A stretch of 64,000 nucleotides of DNA from Acetitomaculum ruminis DSM 5522 (GCF_900112085.1 NZ_FOJY01000004.1:62001-126000), one strand, 5' to 3'; shown: positions 23,695-32,826, counted from the first letter of the stretch. The notes: generated by a model from the sequence alone, not told the origin. A program made the numbers and translations.

Positions 23695-24061
23695 TTTGAT
23701 ATCCTCCAAGAAATATATCTATTTCCCAAAATGTCTTCGATTTTTGAGCCAATTTTAGAGAATCTTCTACAATATCTAAAGCTTTTTTTTCTTCCGGCTC
23801 TTTTAATTTTTTTCTTTCTTTCTGTACTAAACCAATAGCTTTGTCAAGATCATCATATATAATTCTCTCTTCTTCACACACATCAATTATTGTTCCAAAA
23901 TTCTTGTCAAATTTAGAGAACAGACCTAACGGTTTGCGAAGATAATTATACTCTTGTTCATTCAATTCAAAAGTAGCAACATTTGAAATATTTTTATCTA
24001 GATTGTCTAATTCTCTCACGCCTTCCTCATTTAGAGGTACATTAATATAGTATACAAACAT
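23687..24061 (-). CDS. Hypothetical acidic protein of accessory island (possible immunity protein)
   Basis: A 124-residue protein. I choose ATG 24061 with GAGGTGG seven bases upstream; a longer frame from 24178 only overlaps the upstream gene. It is acidic and helical (KNISNVATFELNEQEYNYL; KKALDIVEDSLKLAQKS), which suits a protein binding a basic toxin. It directly follows the basic toxin-tail-like gene (11-base gap). No family recognised. Confidence 0.55.
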   Translation of the reverse strand: MFVYYINVPLNEEGVRELDNLDKNISNVATFELNEQEYNYLRKPLGLFSKFDKNFGTIIDVCEEERIIYDDLDKAIGLVQKERKKLKEPEEKKALDIVEDSLKLAQKSKTFWEIDIFLGGYQNE

Positions 24062-24071
24062 TCCAACCACC

Positions 24072-24491
24072 TCATTTTCTTTTTTTGATAATATAATGTG
24101 TTGTCCTATTAAATTCAGTCTTTGTTTTTCCAACCATTTTACCCTTATCAGTAATTTTATTGTATGCTTCTTTTCCATTTTTATCTAAATATTTAGGTTT
24201 TCTGCCTTTATGTGTTAAATCCTGCACTCTTAGATATCCACTTATATCCGCAACAACCGCTTTTGTTCCATCTTTGCTATAATAAATAATTTTACCTCCA
24301 GCAATCACTGGTTTTGCACCTGGAGCAACTACAGAAACAACATCATTAATATCCACGGTTTCCCACTGATCTCCATATAAAGATTTCCTAGCGTAGCCTT
24401 GCTGGATTAAATCTGCGATAATAGAATCTCTCGTTGATACATCTTTTTGAAAAGCAACTAAATTAGAGTAGTCTGTTTTTGCATCTGACAT
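24072..24491 (-). CDS. Small basic protein resembling a polymorphic-toxin C-terminal domain
   Basis: A 139-residue protein. Residues about 48-95 (DINDVVSVVAPGAKPVIAGGKIIYYSKDG, then VVADISGYLRVQDL) and the basic ending T-E-F-N-R-T-T-H-Y-I-I-K-K-R-K resemble toxin tips of the Barnase/EndoU/ColicinE5-RelE (BECR) group found at ends of phage head proteins and secreted toxins. The resemblance is from pattern memory. No secretion or LXG/RHS domain is attached, so it is an orphan module. Its ATG overlaps the stop of the DUF4417 gene. Confidence 0.45.
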   Translation of the reverse strand: MSDAKTDYSNLVAFQKDVSTRDSIIADLIQQGYARKSLYGDQWETVDINDVVSVVAPGAKPVIAGGKIIYYSKDGTKAVVADISGYLRVQDLTHKGRKPKYLDKNGKEAYNKITDKGKMVGKTKTEFNRTTHYIIKKRK

Positions 24492-25144
24492 TATTTCACC
24501 TTCTCTCCTCGACTAATTCGTTGATAGTCGGTAAACACTTTATATTGTACTCCATATTCATCTAATATATCTGAATATTCCTTCTTTAATTTTCCATAGA
24601 AAATTAACATTTCCGGATTTGTAATAATTAGTTTTGTACGCAAATACATTTCATTGATTTTAATATGACCGTTACTGCAGCCCAAAACTCCAACTGTAAA
24701 CCATGAATTTGTTGGATACAATGCTAACATATCCACCGTATCAAGGCATCCAGTCCTAAAGTTTGGTATAAGCTTCACACCATGAAGAGCTAAATACACA
24801 TCTGCCATCATGTTTAAAGCAATATTAAATTTTTGCAAGTTTAAATCCCAGTTTATTCTTGGACTTAAATCAAAGCCACCAAAAGCCTTAAATTCTAAGT
24901 ATTTGTCTATATCCTTATCTAATGATAGTAGTTTTTTATAAATCTCTTCATCATTATTAAAAGAAACTAACATTGACCTCTTTTTATTCTTTACAGCCGA
25001 TGTTTTGCCCAAAGGACATACTTCATCCGGCATTTCTCTTATAATCATATCTTCTGTAATTATAGGATATCCTTCATCCGAAAATTTTACTCCTTGATTT
25101 AAAAGATAAGAATATAAATATTCTGACAATTCAAATAAATTCAT
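24491..25144 (-). CDS. DUF4417 domain protein
   Basis: A 217-residue protein. Family-like marks are F-G-G-F-D-L-S-P-R at about residue 85, W-D-L-N-L-Q-K-F-N, an A-L-H-G-V-K-L-I-P-N-F-R segment and W-F-T-V-G-V-L-G-C-S-N-G. DUF4417 genes occur in phages and mobile elements; their function is unknown to me. ATG 25144 lies behind AAGGAG and is preferred over the upstream starts. It is the first gene of the four-gene island unit. Confidence 0.65.
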   Translation of the reverse strand: MNLFELSEYLYSYLLNQGVKFSDEGYPIITEDMIIREMPDEVCPLGKTSAVKNKKRSMLVSFNNDEEIYKKLLSLDKDIDKYLEFKAFGGFDLSPRINWDLNLQKFNIALNMMADVYLALHGVKLIPNFRTGCLDTVDMLALYPTNSWFTVGVLGCSNGHIKINEMYLRTKLIITNPEMLIFYGKLKKEYSDILDEYGVQYKVFTDYQRISRGEKVK

Positions 25145-25206
25145 TATAACCATCTCCTTTTTATTTAAATTAGGGTACAAAAATACACCCTAGACTTCAA
25201 AAATAT

Positions 25207-25320
25207 TTGCAATAAGCCGAGGATGTGCTATAATGAATGTGTATGTGGTGCTCATTATAGCACAAGACTTAAGCGCATTATAACTATTGCCGTAGTTACT
25301 GATGTGCTTTTGTTTTATTT
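25207..25320 (+). ncRNA. Palindrome with overlapping promoters and a possible ~80-nt small RNA
   Basis: A 12-bp inverted repeat (GTGCTATAATGA, 25225-25236, and its complement 25252-25263) carries a TATAAT on each strand with extended TG. On the plus strand TTGCAA (25207-25212), 16 bases, TATAAT leads into a hairpin (GCGCAT...ATGTGC with inner TAACTA/TAGTTA, about 25272-25307) and a T-rich end, as in a small RNA with its terminator. The minus-strand TATAAT could drive the DUF4417 unit. Confidence 0.4.
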
Positions 25321-25343
25321 ATTTTGCTTTGCGTTATCGTTTT

Positions 25344-25709
25344 TTATTCTCCCTCCTTTTCTATCTTTATAAATAAAATCTGTTCTTCTAGATCAAATTG
25401 AGCAACATATCGTTTCGCCGGTGAAAAACTAATACCTGTAATCGTTGAAAGATATTTTATAAAATCCTTACACCCAATGCGTACCCATCCATTTTTTATT
25501 CTGCTGTAGAACTTATAAGGTTTTGCACCTTCCATTCCTTTAGCATCTTTTATTCCAATCGTTAGCTGCTGCTCATCAAATCCAACAACAACCTCTTCTG
25601 GATTTCCCAACATCGATATAGCTGGTGTGTTACACCCCAAACTCAACTCGCTAATCGTTACATATGGAGCACCTGATGACACGTAATTCCAATCAAAGTT
25701 AAACTTCAT
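25344..25709 (-). CDS. Hypothetical protein (121 aa) at head of accessory island
   Basis: A 121-residue protein with GGAGGTG eight bases before ATG 25709. Promoter TTGACG (25764-25759), 17 bases, TATACT (25741-25736). The sequence looks all-beta, with F-Y-S-R-I-K-N-G-W-V-R-I-G-C-K-D-F-I and A-Q-F-D-L-E-E-Q-I-L-F-I-K-I; the latter resembles the end of DNA-binding-type or phage accessory small proteins. Family not recognised. It is separated from the DUF4417 unit by the palindromic segment. Confidence 0.65.
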   Translation of the reverse strand: MKFNFDWNYVSSGAPYVTISELSLGCNTPAISMLGNPEEVVVGFDEQQLTIGIKDAKGMEGAKPYKFYSRIKNGWVRIGCKDFIKYLSTITGISFSPAKRYVAQFDLEEQILFIKIEKEGE

Positions 25710-25764
25710 TTTATTCACCTCCATTTTTCTTTCTAAGTATAACACTCCGTCTTTATTTCGTCAA

Positions 25765-26522
25765 CAATCAAAAATATTTTTTAATAAAATCTCACAACAT
25801 CACAGTAACATAATCAATGCATGGTTTAATTCATCAACAAATTTCATCTACAATTATTATAATATAGAAAATCATTAAGCAAATGTTGATACTCCGCTTA
25901 AATTTAACACCTGTGTCATTAATGTTATATATATGTATAAATTTTTATGTTTTTTTGTAGAAATTTTGTTGCAAAAATCAGTCATGTTCTTTTATTAATT
26001 TGAATAAGTGATCTATTAATTATTATTCTATAACAGATAACAATGTATACGTCTTATCTTAACCAATAACGGTTATACATTCTTTTTTAATTCTACTACA
26101 ACATCGAGTATCAATAAAGCAAAATCGTACTCACAACATTTTCTTGACTCTGTTTTGTCGCAATAATCACTGTCACATTTTTTCAAATAGTACTGTATTA
26201 ATCCATTCTCATTGTACAGGAATACATTGTTTTATGATCATATTAAATTGTATTATTTTTTATTATATATATTGTCAAGCTTTTTCCTTGTATGTTTTTT
26301 ATATTTTCTTACAAGATTATTATTCACTCACACGTTAAGATATTTATGGATGATTGAAATATCTCTTCCATCTTCGATGATTAGTTATATTTTTCGATAA
26401 AAAGCTCTAATACACTTACTGTGTCATATTTTTTCTCTAAATCCATATCTACCGTATATACACATCCATCGTTTGTTGTTTTAGTGTTTTAGGTAATCCT
26501 CTGATATATGTAACAACTAAAA
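25765..26522. other. AT-rich gene-free stretch
   Basis: Nearly 0.8 kb with no supported gene. Short frames on the plus strand around 26144-26400 have poor composition and no ribosome-binding site. A few weak inverted repeats exist but no tRNA, IS end or riboswitch is evident. It may be debris at the border of the accessory island. Confidence 0.5.
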
Positions 26523-26523
26523 C

Positions 26524-26553
26524 GGGTCTACCCTTTAAATTAAGAGTAGACCC
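26524..26553 (-). terminator. Terminator of leuA
   Basis: GGGTCTAC and GTAGACCC pair around a 14-base A/T loop; on the minus strand CGTTTT follows. Confidence 0.75.
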
Positions 26554-26564
26554 ATTGTTATTTT

Positions 26565-28565
26565 TTAATTAGCTTTTTTCTCATCAAAATTTCTATATGA
26601 AATAGGTGTCATACCATATTTTTTCTTAAAAACTCTGGTGAAGTGTTCTGCACTTGGATAACCTGTTGCTTCTGCTATTTTTTCAACACTCATATTTCCG
26701 TTTTTAAGCATTGTACTGGCTTTTTTCAGGCGAATTTTCTGAACATTTTCCACAAATGTATTTCCTGATTTTTTCTTTATGTATTTGGAAATATATGGCT
26801 TTGAAAGTCCGAATTTTTCAGCTACATCCTCTAATGTAACGGTTTTATAGTTTTCCTGAATATAATTCATCATTTCAATAAGTCTTTCATCTCCTGCCTC
26901 ACCGCTTTTAAGATCAGGAATCTGATTTACCGCTACGCAAAGAGCGTTAACTGATGATTTAATAATATCTTCATCAATACCTACTCCCCAGTGTTTTGTA
27001 CCCTTATAGCTTATTCCCACGTAAGTTACGGCTTTGGAGGATGAACCTTTTGTAAGAGCATGTTCTTCGTAAATTGAAAGCTCGTAACTTATATTAAAGC
27101 ATTGTTTTATGGCATTGCTTACAGCATCAAGACGACCGTTTCCATTAGCGGATACATTGATTTTATGCTCATCATTTAAAATGGTAACATCTGCTATAAT
27201 ACCATCCACCTGTTTAAAGTGAAACTCCGGAATAGTAAAGGTTGTAGCAGGATTAACATATTTATCCATAAAGATTTCATATACTCTTTCAGGATCAAGT
27301 TCTGCGTGTTCTTTATCGGATACACCCTTCATTGTATATCCAACATCTGACTGCATCTGTTTTGGCACTGCCATACCAAAATTGTGCTCAAGAATATAGC
27401 TGACTCCGCCTTTTCCTGATTGAGAATTAATCCTTATAACATCTCCGTCATATTCTCTTCCCAAATCCTTAGGGTCAATCGGAAGATATGGAACAGACCA
27501 TGGCTTATCCATATTTTCTTTTCTGTAGGCAAATCCTTTTGAAATAGCATCCTGATGTGAACCGGAAAAAGCTGTAAATACCAGTGCTCCACCGTAAGGT
27601 GATCTTTCATATATTTTCATTCTGGTTAAACGCTCATAGGTTTCACCTATTTTTGTAATATCTGAAAAATCAAGCTTTGAATCAACGCCGTGAGAAACCA
27701 TATTCATAGCCAGGGTTACTATATCAACATTACCGGTTCTTTCCCCGTTTCCAAATAAGGTTCCCTCTATTCTGTCTGCTCCTGCCAGTAAACCAAGCTC
27801 CGCGTCGCTTATACCGCATCCTCTGTCATTATGTGGATGGAGAGATAATACTACTCCCTCTCTGTATTTAAGAGTTTTGTTAATGGTCTCTACCTGAGTT
27901 GCAAATACATGGGGCATGGCTATTTCTACTGTTGTAGGTATGTTTATAATAGCCTTATGTTCTTTTGTAGGTTTCCATACATCCAAAACCGCATTACAAA
28001 CCTCCACTGCATATTCTACTTCAGTTCCCGGAAAACTTTCCGGTGAATATTCAAAGGAAAAATCTCCCTCTGCTTTTTGTGCCAAATCGTTTAAAAGTTT
28101 TGCCCCGTCTATGGCAATTTGTTTTACCTCTTCTTTACTCTTTTTAAATACCTGCTCCCTTTGGGCTACCGAGGTGGAATTATAAAGATGTATAACAGCA
28201 TGAGGCGCACCTTTAACTGCTTCGAAGGTCTTTTTAATAATATGCTCTCTTGCCTGGGTAAGAACCTGTATTGTAACATCATCAGGAATCATATTGTTTT
28301 CAATAAGAGTTCTGGCAAATTTGTACTCTGTATCCGATGCAGCAGGAAATCCTATTTCTATTTCCTTAAAACCTATTTCTACAAGCATTTTGAAAAATTC
28401 CAATTTTTCATCTAAGCTCATTGGCTCAATAAGTGCCTGGTTTCCATCCCTTAAATCTACACTGCACCATATTGGAGCTTTGTCTATATGGTCTTTTTTC
28501 ACCCACTCATAGGTTGGTTTTTCAGGCATAAAATAGGATATCTGGTATTTTTCGTAACTGTTCAT
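26565..28565 (-). CDS. leuA: 2-isopropylmalate synthase fused to a C-terminal AraC-type DNA-binding domain
   Basis: A 666-residue protein. Residues 1-about 390 are the LeuA catalytic barrel of the long (type 2) group, with C-S-V-D-L-R-D-G-N-Q-A-L near residue 35 and L-H-P-H-N-D-R-G-C. A linker and LeuA allosteric/dimer domain (about 430-550) follow. Residues 556-666 are a complete double-HTH AraC domain (L-E-D-V-A-E-K-F-G-L-S-K-P-Y-I-S-K-Y, then K-I-A-E-A-T-G-Y-P-S-A-E-H-F-T-R-V-F-K-K-K-Y-G). The enzyme starts leucine synthesis. Fusion may let leucine or acetyl-CoA status act on DNA. AAGGAG precedes ATG; a Leu T-box lies upstream. Confidence 0.93.
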   Translation of the reverse strand: MNSYEKYQISYFMPEKPTYEWVKKDHIDKAPIWCSVDLRDGNQALIEPMSLDEKLEFFKMLVEIGFKEIEIGFPAASDTEYKFARTLIENNMIPDDVTIQVLTQAREHIIKKTFEAVKGAPHAVIHLYNSTSVAQREQVFKKSKEEVKQIAIDGAKLLNDLAQKAEGDFSFEYSPESFPGTEVEYAVEVCNAVLDVWKPTKEHKAIINIPTTVEIAMPHVFATQVETINKTLKYREGVVLSLHPHNDRGCGISDAELGLLAGADRIEGTLFGNGERTGNVDIVTLAMNMVSHGVDSKLDFSDITKIGETYERLTRMKIYERSPYGGALVFTAFSGSHQDAISKGFAYRKENMDKPWSVPYLPIDPKDLGREYDGDVIRINSQSGKGGVSYILEHNFGMAVPKQMQSDVGYTMKGVSDKEHAELDPERVYEIFMDKYVNPATTFTIPEFHFKQVDGIIADVTILNDEHKINVSANGNGRLDAVSNAIKQCFNISYELSIYEEHALTKGSSSKAVTYVGISYKGTKHWGVGIDEDIIKSSVNALCVAVNQIPDLKSGEAGDERLIEMMNYIQENYKTVTLEDVAEKFGLSKPYISKYIKKKSGNTFVENVQKIRLKKASTMLKNGNMSVEKIAEATGYPSAEHFTRVFKKKYGMTPISYRNFDEKKAN

Positions 28566-28597
28566 TTTTTTCTTCTCCTTCCTTTTTTACGTTTTCA

Positions 28598-28914
28598 AAA
28601 ATAAAAAAGCCCCTGCATAAAAATACTTTTATACAGGGACGAAATAATCCGCGGTACCACTCTGTTTTCGTGCTCTAAAACACGCTCTTATAAGACACCT
28701 TCATGTCTATCCCATATAACGGTGGGAAACCGTCCAAATCTACTGTAATTCAACCGGAAACTCCGGGGCGAGTTCAAATATTTCATCGTACTGTTTCGCA
28801 GCAACCAACAGCTCTCTGTAACTTAAAAATATTCTAATATTCCCTTTCGTAGTCTTTAATTAATATTGGTCAACTATCTTGACTTATATTAACATTAACG
28901 CTTTAGTGTGTCAA
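28598..28914 (-). promoter_or_regulatory. T-box riboswitch (Leu specifier CTC) with promoter, controlling leuA
   Basis: T-box core AGAGTGGTACCGCGG at 28663-28649; terminator CCCTGTATAAAAG...CTTTTTATGCAGGGGC with T tract at about 28640-28600. Specifier CTC (28772-28770) sits between GAA and GCCCCGGAG. Promoter TTGACA (28914-28909), 17 bases, TAATAT (28891-28886). Uncharged tRNA-Leu should allow read-through into leuA. Confidence 0.93.
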
Positions 28915-28940
28915 TACCTTTTTCACAAAATAATTCAATT

Positions 28941-30023
28941 TTACTGATATTTTTTAATATGATAAGCAATTAGTTCCTCATCTTCAAAGTAATTAATTTT
29001 CATTGCAGCTTTTACATCATCCAAAGTCTTTTGGGCAACTTCTCTTGCTGTTTCGCTTCCTTTTTTAAGAATTTCATAAACATATGCAATATCTTTTTCA
29101 TATTCTGCTCTTCTTTTTCTAATAGGCTCAAGCTCAGCATTGAGAACTTTTATAAGGAATTTTTTTACCTTAACATCTCCAAGTCCACCTCTTCTATAAT
29201 GAGCCTTTAATTCATCAAGATTTGCATAATCCGGTAAAAATTCTTCAAAATATTCATCTTTACAAAAGGCATCAAGATATGTAAATACTGTATTTCCTTC
29301 TACTTTTCCCGGGTCTTCCACTCTTAAATGGTCAGGATCTGTATACATAGACATTACTTTTTTCTTAACCTCGTCTGCTGTTTCAGACAGATATATACAG
29401 TTTCCAAGGGATTTACTCATCTTGGCTTTTCCATCTGTTCCTGGAAGTCTTAAGCAGGCATCATTATCCGGAAGAAGAATCTCCGGCTCGACTAAAGTTT
29501 CCCCATATACTGAATTGAATTTTCTGACTATTTCTCTGGTTTGCTCTACCATTGGCTCCTGGTCTTCCCCGGCAGGAACGGTAGTTGCCTTAAATGCGGT
29601 AATATCTGAAGCCTGACTTATAGGATAACAATAAAATCCTACCGGAATACTTGTTTCAAAATTTCTCATTTGAATTTCACTTTTTACTGTCGGATTTCTT
29701 TGAAGTCTTGAAACTGTTACCAGATTCATATAAAACATTGTAAGTTCTGTAAGCTGTGGAACCTGTGACTGAATGAAAAGGATTGATTTTTCAGGATCAA
29801 GTCCCGCTGAAAGATAATCAAGGGCAACTTCTATAATATTTTGTCTGATTTTTTCAGGATTCTCAGCATTATCCGTAAGAGCCTGAGTATCCGCAATCAT
29901 TATATATATCTTCTCAAATTCTCCTGAATTTTGAAGTTCTACTCTTCTTCTAAGGGAGCCTACATAATGTCCAACATGGAGTTTTCCTGTAGGTCTGTCA
30001 CCTGTTAATATTATTTTTCCCAT
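28941..30023 (-). CDS. trpS: Tryptophanyl-tRNA synthetase
   Basis: A 360-residue class I synthetase. HIGH appears as H-V-G-H-Y-V-G-S-L near residue 17, substrate pocket G-E-D-Q-E-P-M-V, and KMSKS as A-K-M-S-K-S-L-G-N near residue 225. It charges tRNA-Trp. This is the slightly long clade of TrpS common in Firmicutes. It starts with ATG 30023 behind GGAGG. No Trp T-box is visible in the 110-base gap to glmS, so regulation is not evident. Confidence 0.96.
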   Translation of the reverse strand: MGKIILTGDRPTGKLHVGHYVGSLRRRVELQNSGEFEKIYIMIADTQALTDNAENPEKIRQNIIEVALDYLSAGLDPEKSILFIQSQVPQLTELTMFYMNLVTVSRLQRNPTVKSEIQMRNFETSIPVGFYCYPISQASDITAFKATTVPAGEDQEPMVEQTREIVRKFNSVYGETLVEPEILLPDNDACLRLPGTDGKAKMSKSLGNCIYLSETADEVKKKVMSMYTDPDHLRVEDPGKVEGNTVFTYLDAFCKDEYFEEFLPDYANLDELKAHYRRGGLGDVKVKKFLIKVLNAELEPIRKRRAEYEKDIAYVYEILKKGSETAREVAQKTLDDVKAAMKINYFEDEELIAYHIKKYQ

Positions 30024-30051
30024 TTTTTCTCCTCCGATAATAAACTACAAG

Positions 30052-30088
30052 CTGCCAACAAGTATGCTTTTTTGCAGACTGCTGGCAG
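30052..30088 (-). terminator. Terminator of glmS
   Basis: CTGCCA and TGGCAG pair, with TGC/GCA closer in, between trpS and glmS on the minus strand. Confidence 0.55.
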
Positions 30089-30134
30089 ACCTAAATCTTT
30101 GCAAAAAACTCTTAAAATTCTTTGCTTTTATTAA

Positions 30135-31964
30135 TTATTCTACTGTAACAACTTTAGCAAGGTTTCTTGGTTTGTCTACATCAAGTCCCTTGTCTAAAGA
30201 TGTGTAATAAGCAAGAAGCTGTAAAGCCACTGTAACAGGGAAAATCATAAATTCATCTGATACATCCCTTAAGCGTACTACTTCATACCATTCTTCTTCG
30301 TTTTCAAGTTTGATTCCATCCTTGACAAAGAGTATAACCTTAGCTCCACGAGAACGAACCTCAATAGCATTTGAAAGTTCTTTTGAAGCTAATTTGTTCT
30401 GGGTTACCACTGCTATTACCGGTGTATCCTGGGTAATAAGCGCAATGGTTCCATGTTTTATTTCTCCTGAGGAATAAGCCTCTGAATGAATGTAAGAAAT
30501 CTCTTTTAATTTTAAAGAGCCCTCTAGTATTGCAGAATAATCAAGGCCTCTACCTAACATAAAAAGATCTTTTGCTTCAATTATTTTTCTTGAAATATTA
30601 TGTATTGTCTCTCTGTTTTTAACTGCTTCTTCTACTACATCCGGTATTTTTCTTAATTTTTTGATAAATGCCTTTCCTTCTTCCAAGGTCATTTTTCCAT
30701 TTATCATAGCGATTTGAACTGTTAAAAGATACATAACCGCAACCTGAACCGAGTAAGCCTTTGTGCTGGCAACTGCGATTTCCGGGCCTGCATTTGTATA
30801 AATGACATAATCAGAAGCCTTGGCAATGGAAGATTCCCTGACATTTATAATAGAAATGGTAGTGGCTTTCATCTTTTTAGCCATCTTAACCGCCTCTAAA
30901 GTATCTATTGTTTCTCCCGACTGGGAAATAGCAATAACTAAAGTGTTTTCATCCAAAACAGGATTGTCATAGATAAATTCTGATGCTATTTCAACATTGG
31001 AATATGCCCCTGCAAACTGCTGTAAAAGGCTTTTTCCTACAAGACCTGAATGCATAGCAGTACCACATCCAATAAAATATAATCTCTGGAAATTCTTAAA
31101 TACCTCCTCAGGTATTCCATCCTTTGAAAAATCCACAATATCGTCTGTAATTCTGGCCTCAATGGTATCTTTAATAGCTTTTGGCTGCTCTGCTATTTCT
31201 TTTTCCATAAAGAAAGGATAGCCGTTTTTGCTTGCTGCATTAACATCCCAGTCAATTTCACAATATTCCGGTTCAACTTCATTTCCATTAAAGTCTTTTA
31301 CTGTAATCTCATCTTTTGTAAGCTTTAACACTGTTTCTTCAGGCAATACAAAATATTCCTTTGAAAAAGGTGTCAATGCAGTAATGTCTGATGCCAATAC
31401 GCAGCCGTCCTCGCCCTTTGCAACAACTACCGGGCTTACATTTCTGACAGCATAGATAGCTCCTGGCTCATCCTCTACTAAAACCGTAAAAGAGTAGGTT
31501 CCCTTGAATTCATCTACCGCTTTTACTAAAGCTTCTTCTATATTTTCTGTTTCGTTGTAAAAATTATTTATTACAGCGCAGGCTACCTCAGTATCTGTAC
31601 CTGATACTAATTTGTCTGCTAAATTATATGCTTTTATAAGTTCTTTGAAATTTTCGATAATACCGTTATGAGTTACGGTAACCTTTCCTACTCGATGAGG
31701 ATGTGCATTCACATCCGTAACACCACCATGTGTAGCCCATCTTGTATGACCGATTCCACAAGTACCTTTTGGTGCTGCATTTTCAACTTTTTCTCTTAAA
31801 TTTGCAACTTTACCTACACATTTATAAATATTTATATCTTTAGAATCGCCGCCTGCTATAGCAACACCGGCGCTATCATATCCTCTGTATTCCAGACTTG
31901 CCAGACCCTTTATCAAAAGACCGGCGGCCTGTCTTGTGCCTGTATATCCAATAATTCCGCACAT
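30135..31964 (-). CDS. glmS: Glutamine-fructose-6-phosphate aminotransferase (isomerizing)
   Basis: A 609-residue enzyme making glucosamine-6-phosphate for cell wall precursors. The N-terminal glutaminase begins M-C-G-I-I-G-Y with the catalytic Cys2 and has G-H-T-R-W-A-T-H-G. Two SIS sugar-isomerase domains follow (A-I-S-Q-S-G-E-T-I-D-T; T-K-A-Y-S-V-Q), ending D-K-P-R-N-L-A-K-V-V-T-V-E. Promoter TAGACT (32028-32023), 17 bases, TATACT (32005-32000). The leader is too short for a glmS ribozyme. Confidence 0.97.
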   Translation of the reverse strand: MCGIIGYTGTRQAAGLLIKGLASLEYRGYDSAGVAIAGGDSKDINIYKCVGKVANLREKVENAAPKGTCGIGHTRWATHGGVTDVNAHPHRVGKVTVTHNGIIENFKELIKAYNLADKLVSGTDTEVACAVINNFYNETENIEEALVKAVDEFKGTYSFTVLVEDEPGAIYAVRNVSPVVVAKGEDGCVLASDITALTPFSKEYFVLPEETVLKLTKDEITVKDFNGNEVEPEYCEIDWDVNAASKNGYPFFMEKEIAEQPKAIKDTIEARITDDIVDFSKDGIPEEVFKNFQRLYFIGCGTAMHSGLVGKSLLQQFAGAYSNVEIASEFIYDNPVLDENTLVIAISQSGETIDTLEAVKMAKKMKATTISIINVRESSIAKASDYVIYTNAGPEIAVASTKAYSVQVAVMYLLTVQIAMINGKMTLEEGKAFIKKLRKIPDVVEEAVKNRETIHNISRKIIEAKDLFMLGRGLDYSAILEGSLKLKEISYIHSEAYSSGEIKHGTIALITQDTPVIAVVTQNKLASKELSNAIEVRSRGAKVILFVKDGIKLENEEEWYEVVRLRDVSDEFMIFPVTVALQLLAYYTSLDKGLDVDKPRNLAKVVTVE

Positions 31965-32075
31965 ATATTTTTATTTCCTCCTTCACTGACATATCAATTA
32001 GTATAATCTCTAAAGGAAAAAAAGTCTATATCAGGGAGGAAATTATTTCTTGGATATACTATTTTTTATAATTTA

Positions 32076-32561
32076 TTATTTCCATTTATCTATAAACTGA
32101 GAGTCTACATTTTTTAATTTTGAGGCACTTTTATAGTAATGTGATGCGACATTTTTACTCATTCTTGATTTTTTAACTCTTGTTCTCATTTTTGAAAAAT
32201 GCTCTTCAGCCTTTGTTTTATTTTCTCCTTCAAGTGCCCTTACTTCTACTATCTTTCCCACTATATCTTTAATAAGTTGCTTTAACTCGCCTATGGAATC
32301 TGCATAATTTTGTGGATTTGTAGTTACCTCGTCTTTTATTATGTCATATACATCTTCAAAGCCGGCATCTAAAATGTTTAATTCCGCAATGAGATTCTCT
32401 TTTTCTTTAAGATTCTCGCTTAAGGCATCTTCATCAAAAAGATCTGTCTTAAAAATCTTTTTTTGCTTTTCCTCCATATCAATTATGCTATTTAATACAT
32501 TGATTTTCTTTTTTGAACTGTCAATTAAAATGTTCAGATAAGTCTTAACATCCCCTGCCAT
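32076..32561 (-). CDS. FliT/FlgN-like flagellar chaperone (tentative)
   Basis: A 161-residue, fully helical coiled-coil protein ending the flagellar cluster after fliS. Start M-A-G-D-V-K-T-Y-L-N-I-L, with GGAGG upstream. The acidic first 110 residues and basic tail (RTRVKKSRMSKN) resemble export chaperones of the FliT/FlgN type. In many Clostridia a FliT-like gene follows fliS, which supports the call. A hairpin-rich insertion separates it from fliS, so expression may be partly uncoupled. Confidence 0.6.
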   Translation of the reverse strand: MAGDVKTYLNILIDSSKKKINVLNSIIDMEEKQKKIFKTDLFDEDALSENLKEKENLIAELNILDAGFEDVYDIIKDEVTTNPQNYADSIGELKQLIKDIVGKIVEVRALEGENKTKAEEHFSKMRTRVKKSRMSKNVASHYYKSASKLKNVDSQFIDKWK

Positions 32562-32597
32562 AAAAAACCTCCTTATTTTTTTAAATTATATTCGAAA

Positions 32598-32826
32598 TCC
32601 GCTTTACTTTCTGTATGAAAACGGAATATAGTAAAGCGGACATTCGGAATCCGCTTCGCTACTTCCTCATGAACGCAGTGGCACTTTGTGCCACCTGTCA
32701 GAAGGGGCTTTAACCCCTTCTGACACTAGTAAGCTTATACCCCCGCTTAAAGCTTACGCTTTTGAAGCGGGGGATTGCTTACACTGCGTTCAAATTAAGA
32801 GAAAGTCCGTCTTTTGACGAACTTTC
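32598..32826 (-). repeat. Palindrome-rich element (possible MITE or IS200/IS605-derived remnant)
   Basis: Within 230 bases between fliS and the fliT-like gene are several strong inverted repeats: 32598-32640 (TCCGCTTTACT/AGTAAAGCGGA); 32679-32695 (GTGGCAC/GTGCCAC); 32697-32723 (GTCAGAAGGGG/CCCCTTCTGAC); 32740-32773 (CCCCCGCTT/AAGCGGGGG); and 32801-32826 (GAAAGT-CGTC type). An outer pair GAACGCAGTG (32671-32680) and CACTGCGTTC (32782-32791) encloses three of them. GC-rich stems stand out from the AT-rich surroundings. The last hairpin may be the fliS terminator. Confidence 0.65.

Noticed and set aside
24062-24178. Longer N-terminus of the 124-residue island protein
   Set aside because: It lies wholly inside the upstream gene; a proper ribosome-binding site precedes ATG 24061.
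25765-26522. Small plus-strand genes in the gap before leuA
   Set aside because: Frames lack ribosome-binding sites, are rich in Phe/Tyr/Cys as expected for AT-rich non-coding DNA, and overlap each other.
31965-32075. glmS ribozyme upstream of glmS
   Set aside because: The gap is only about 110 bases, contains an ordinary promoter and shows no ribozyme core.
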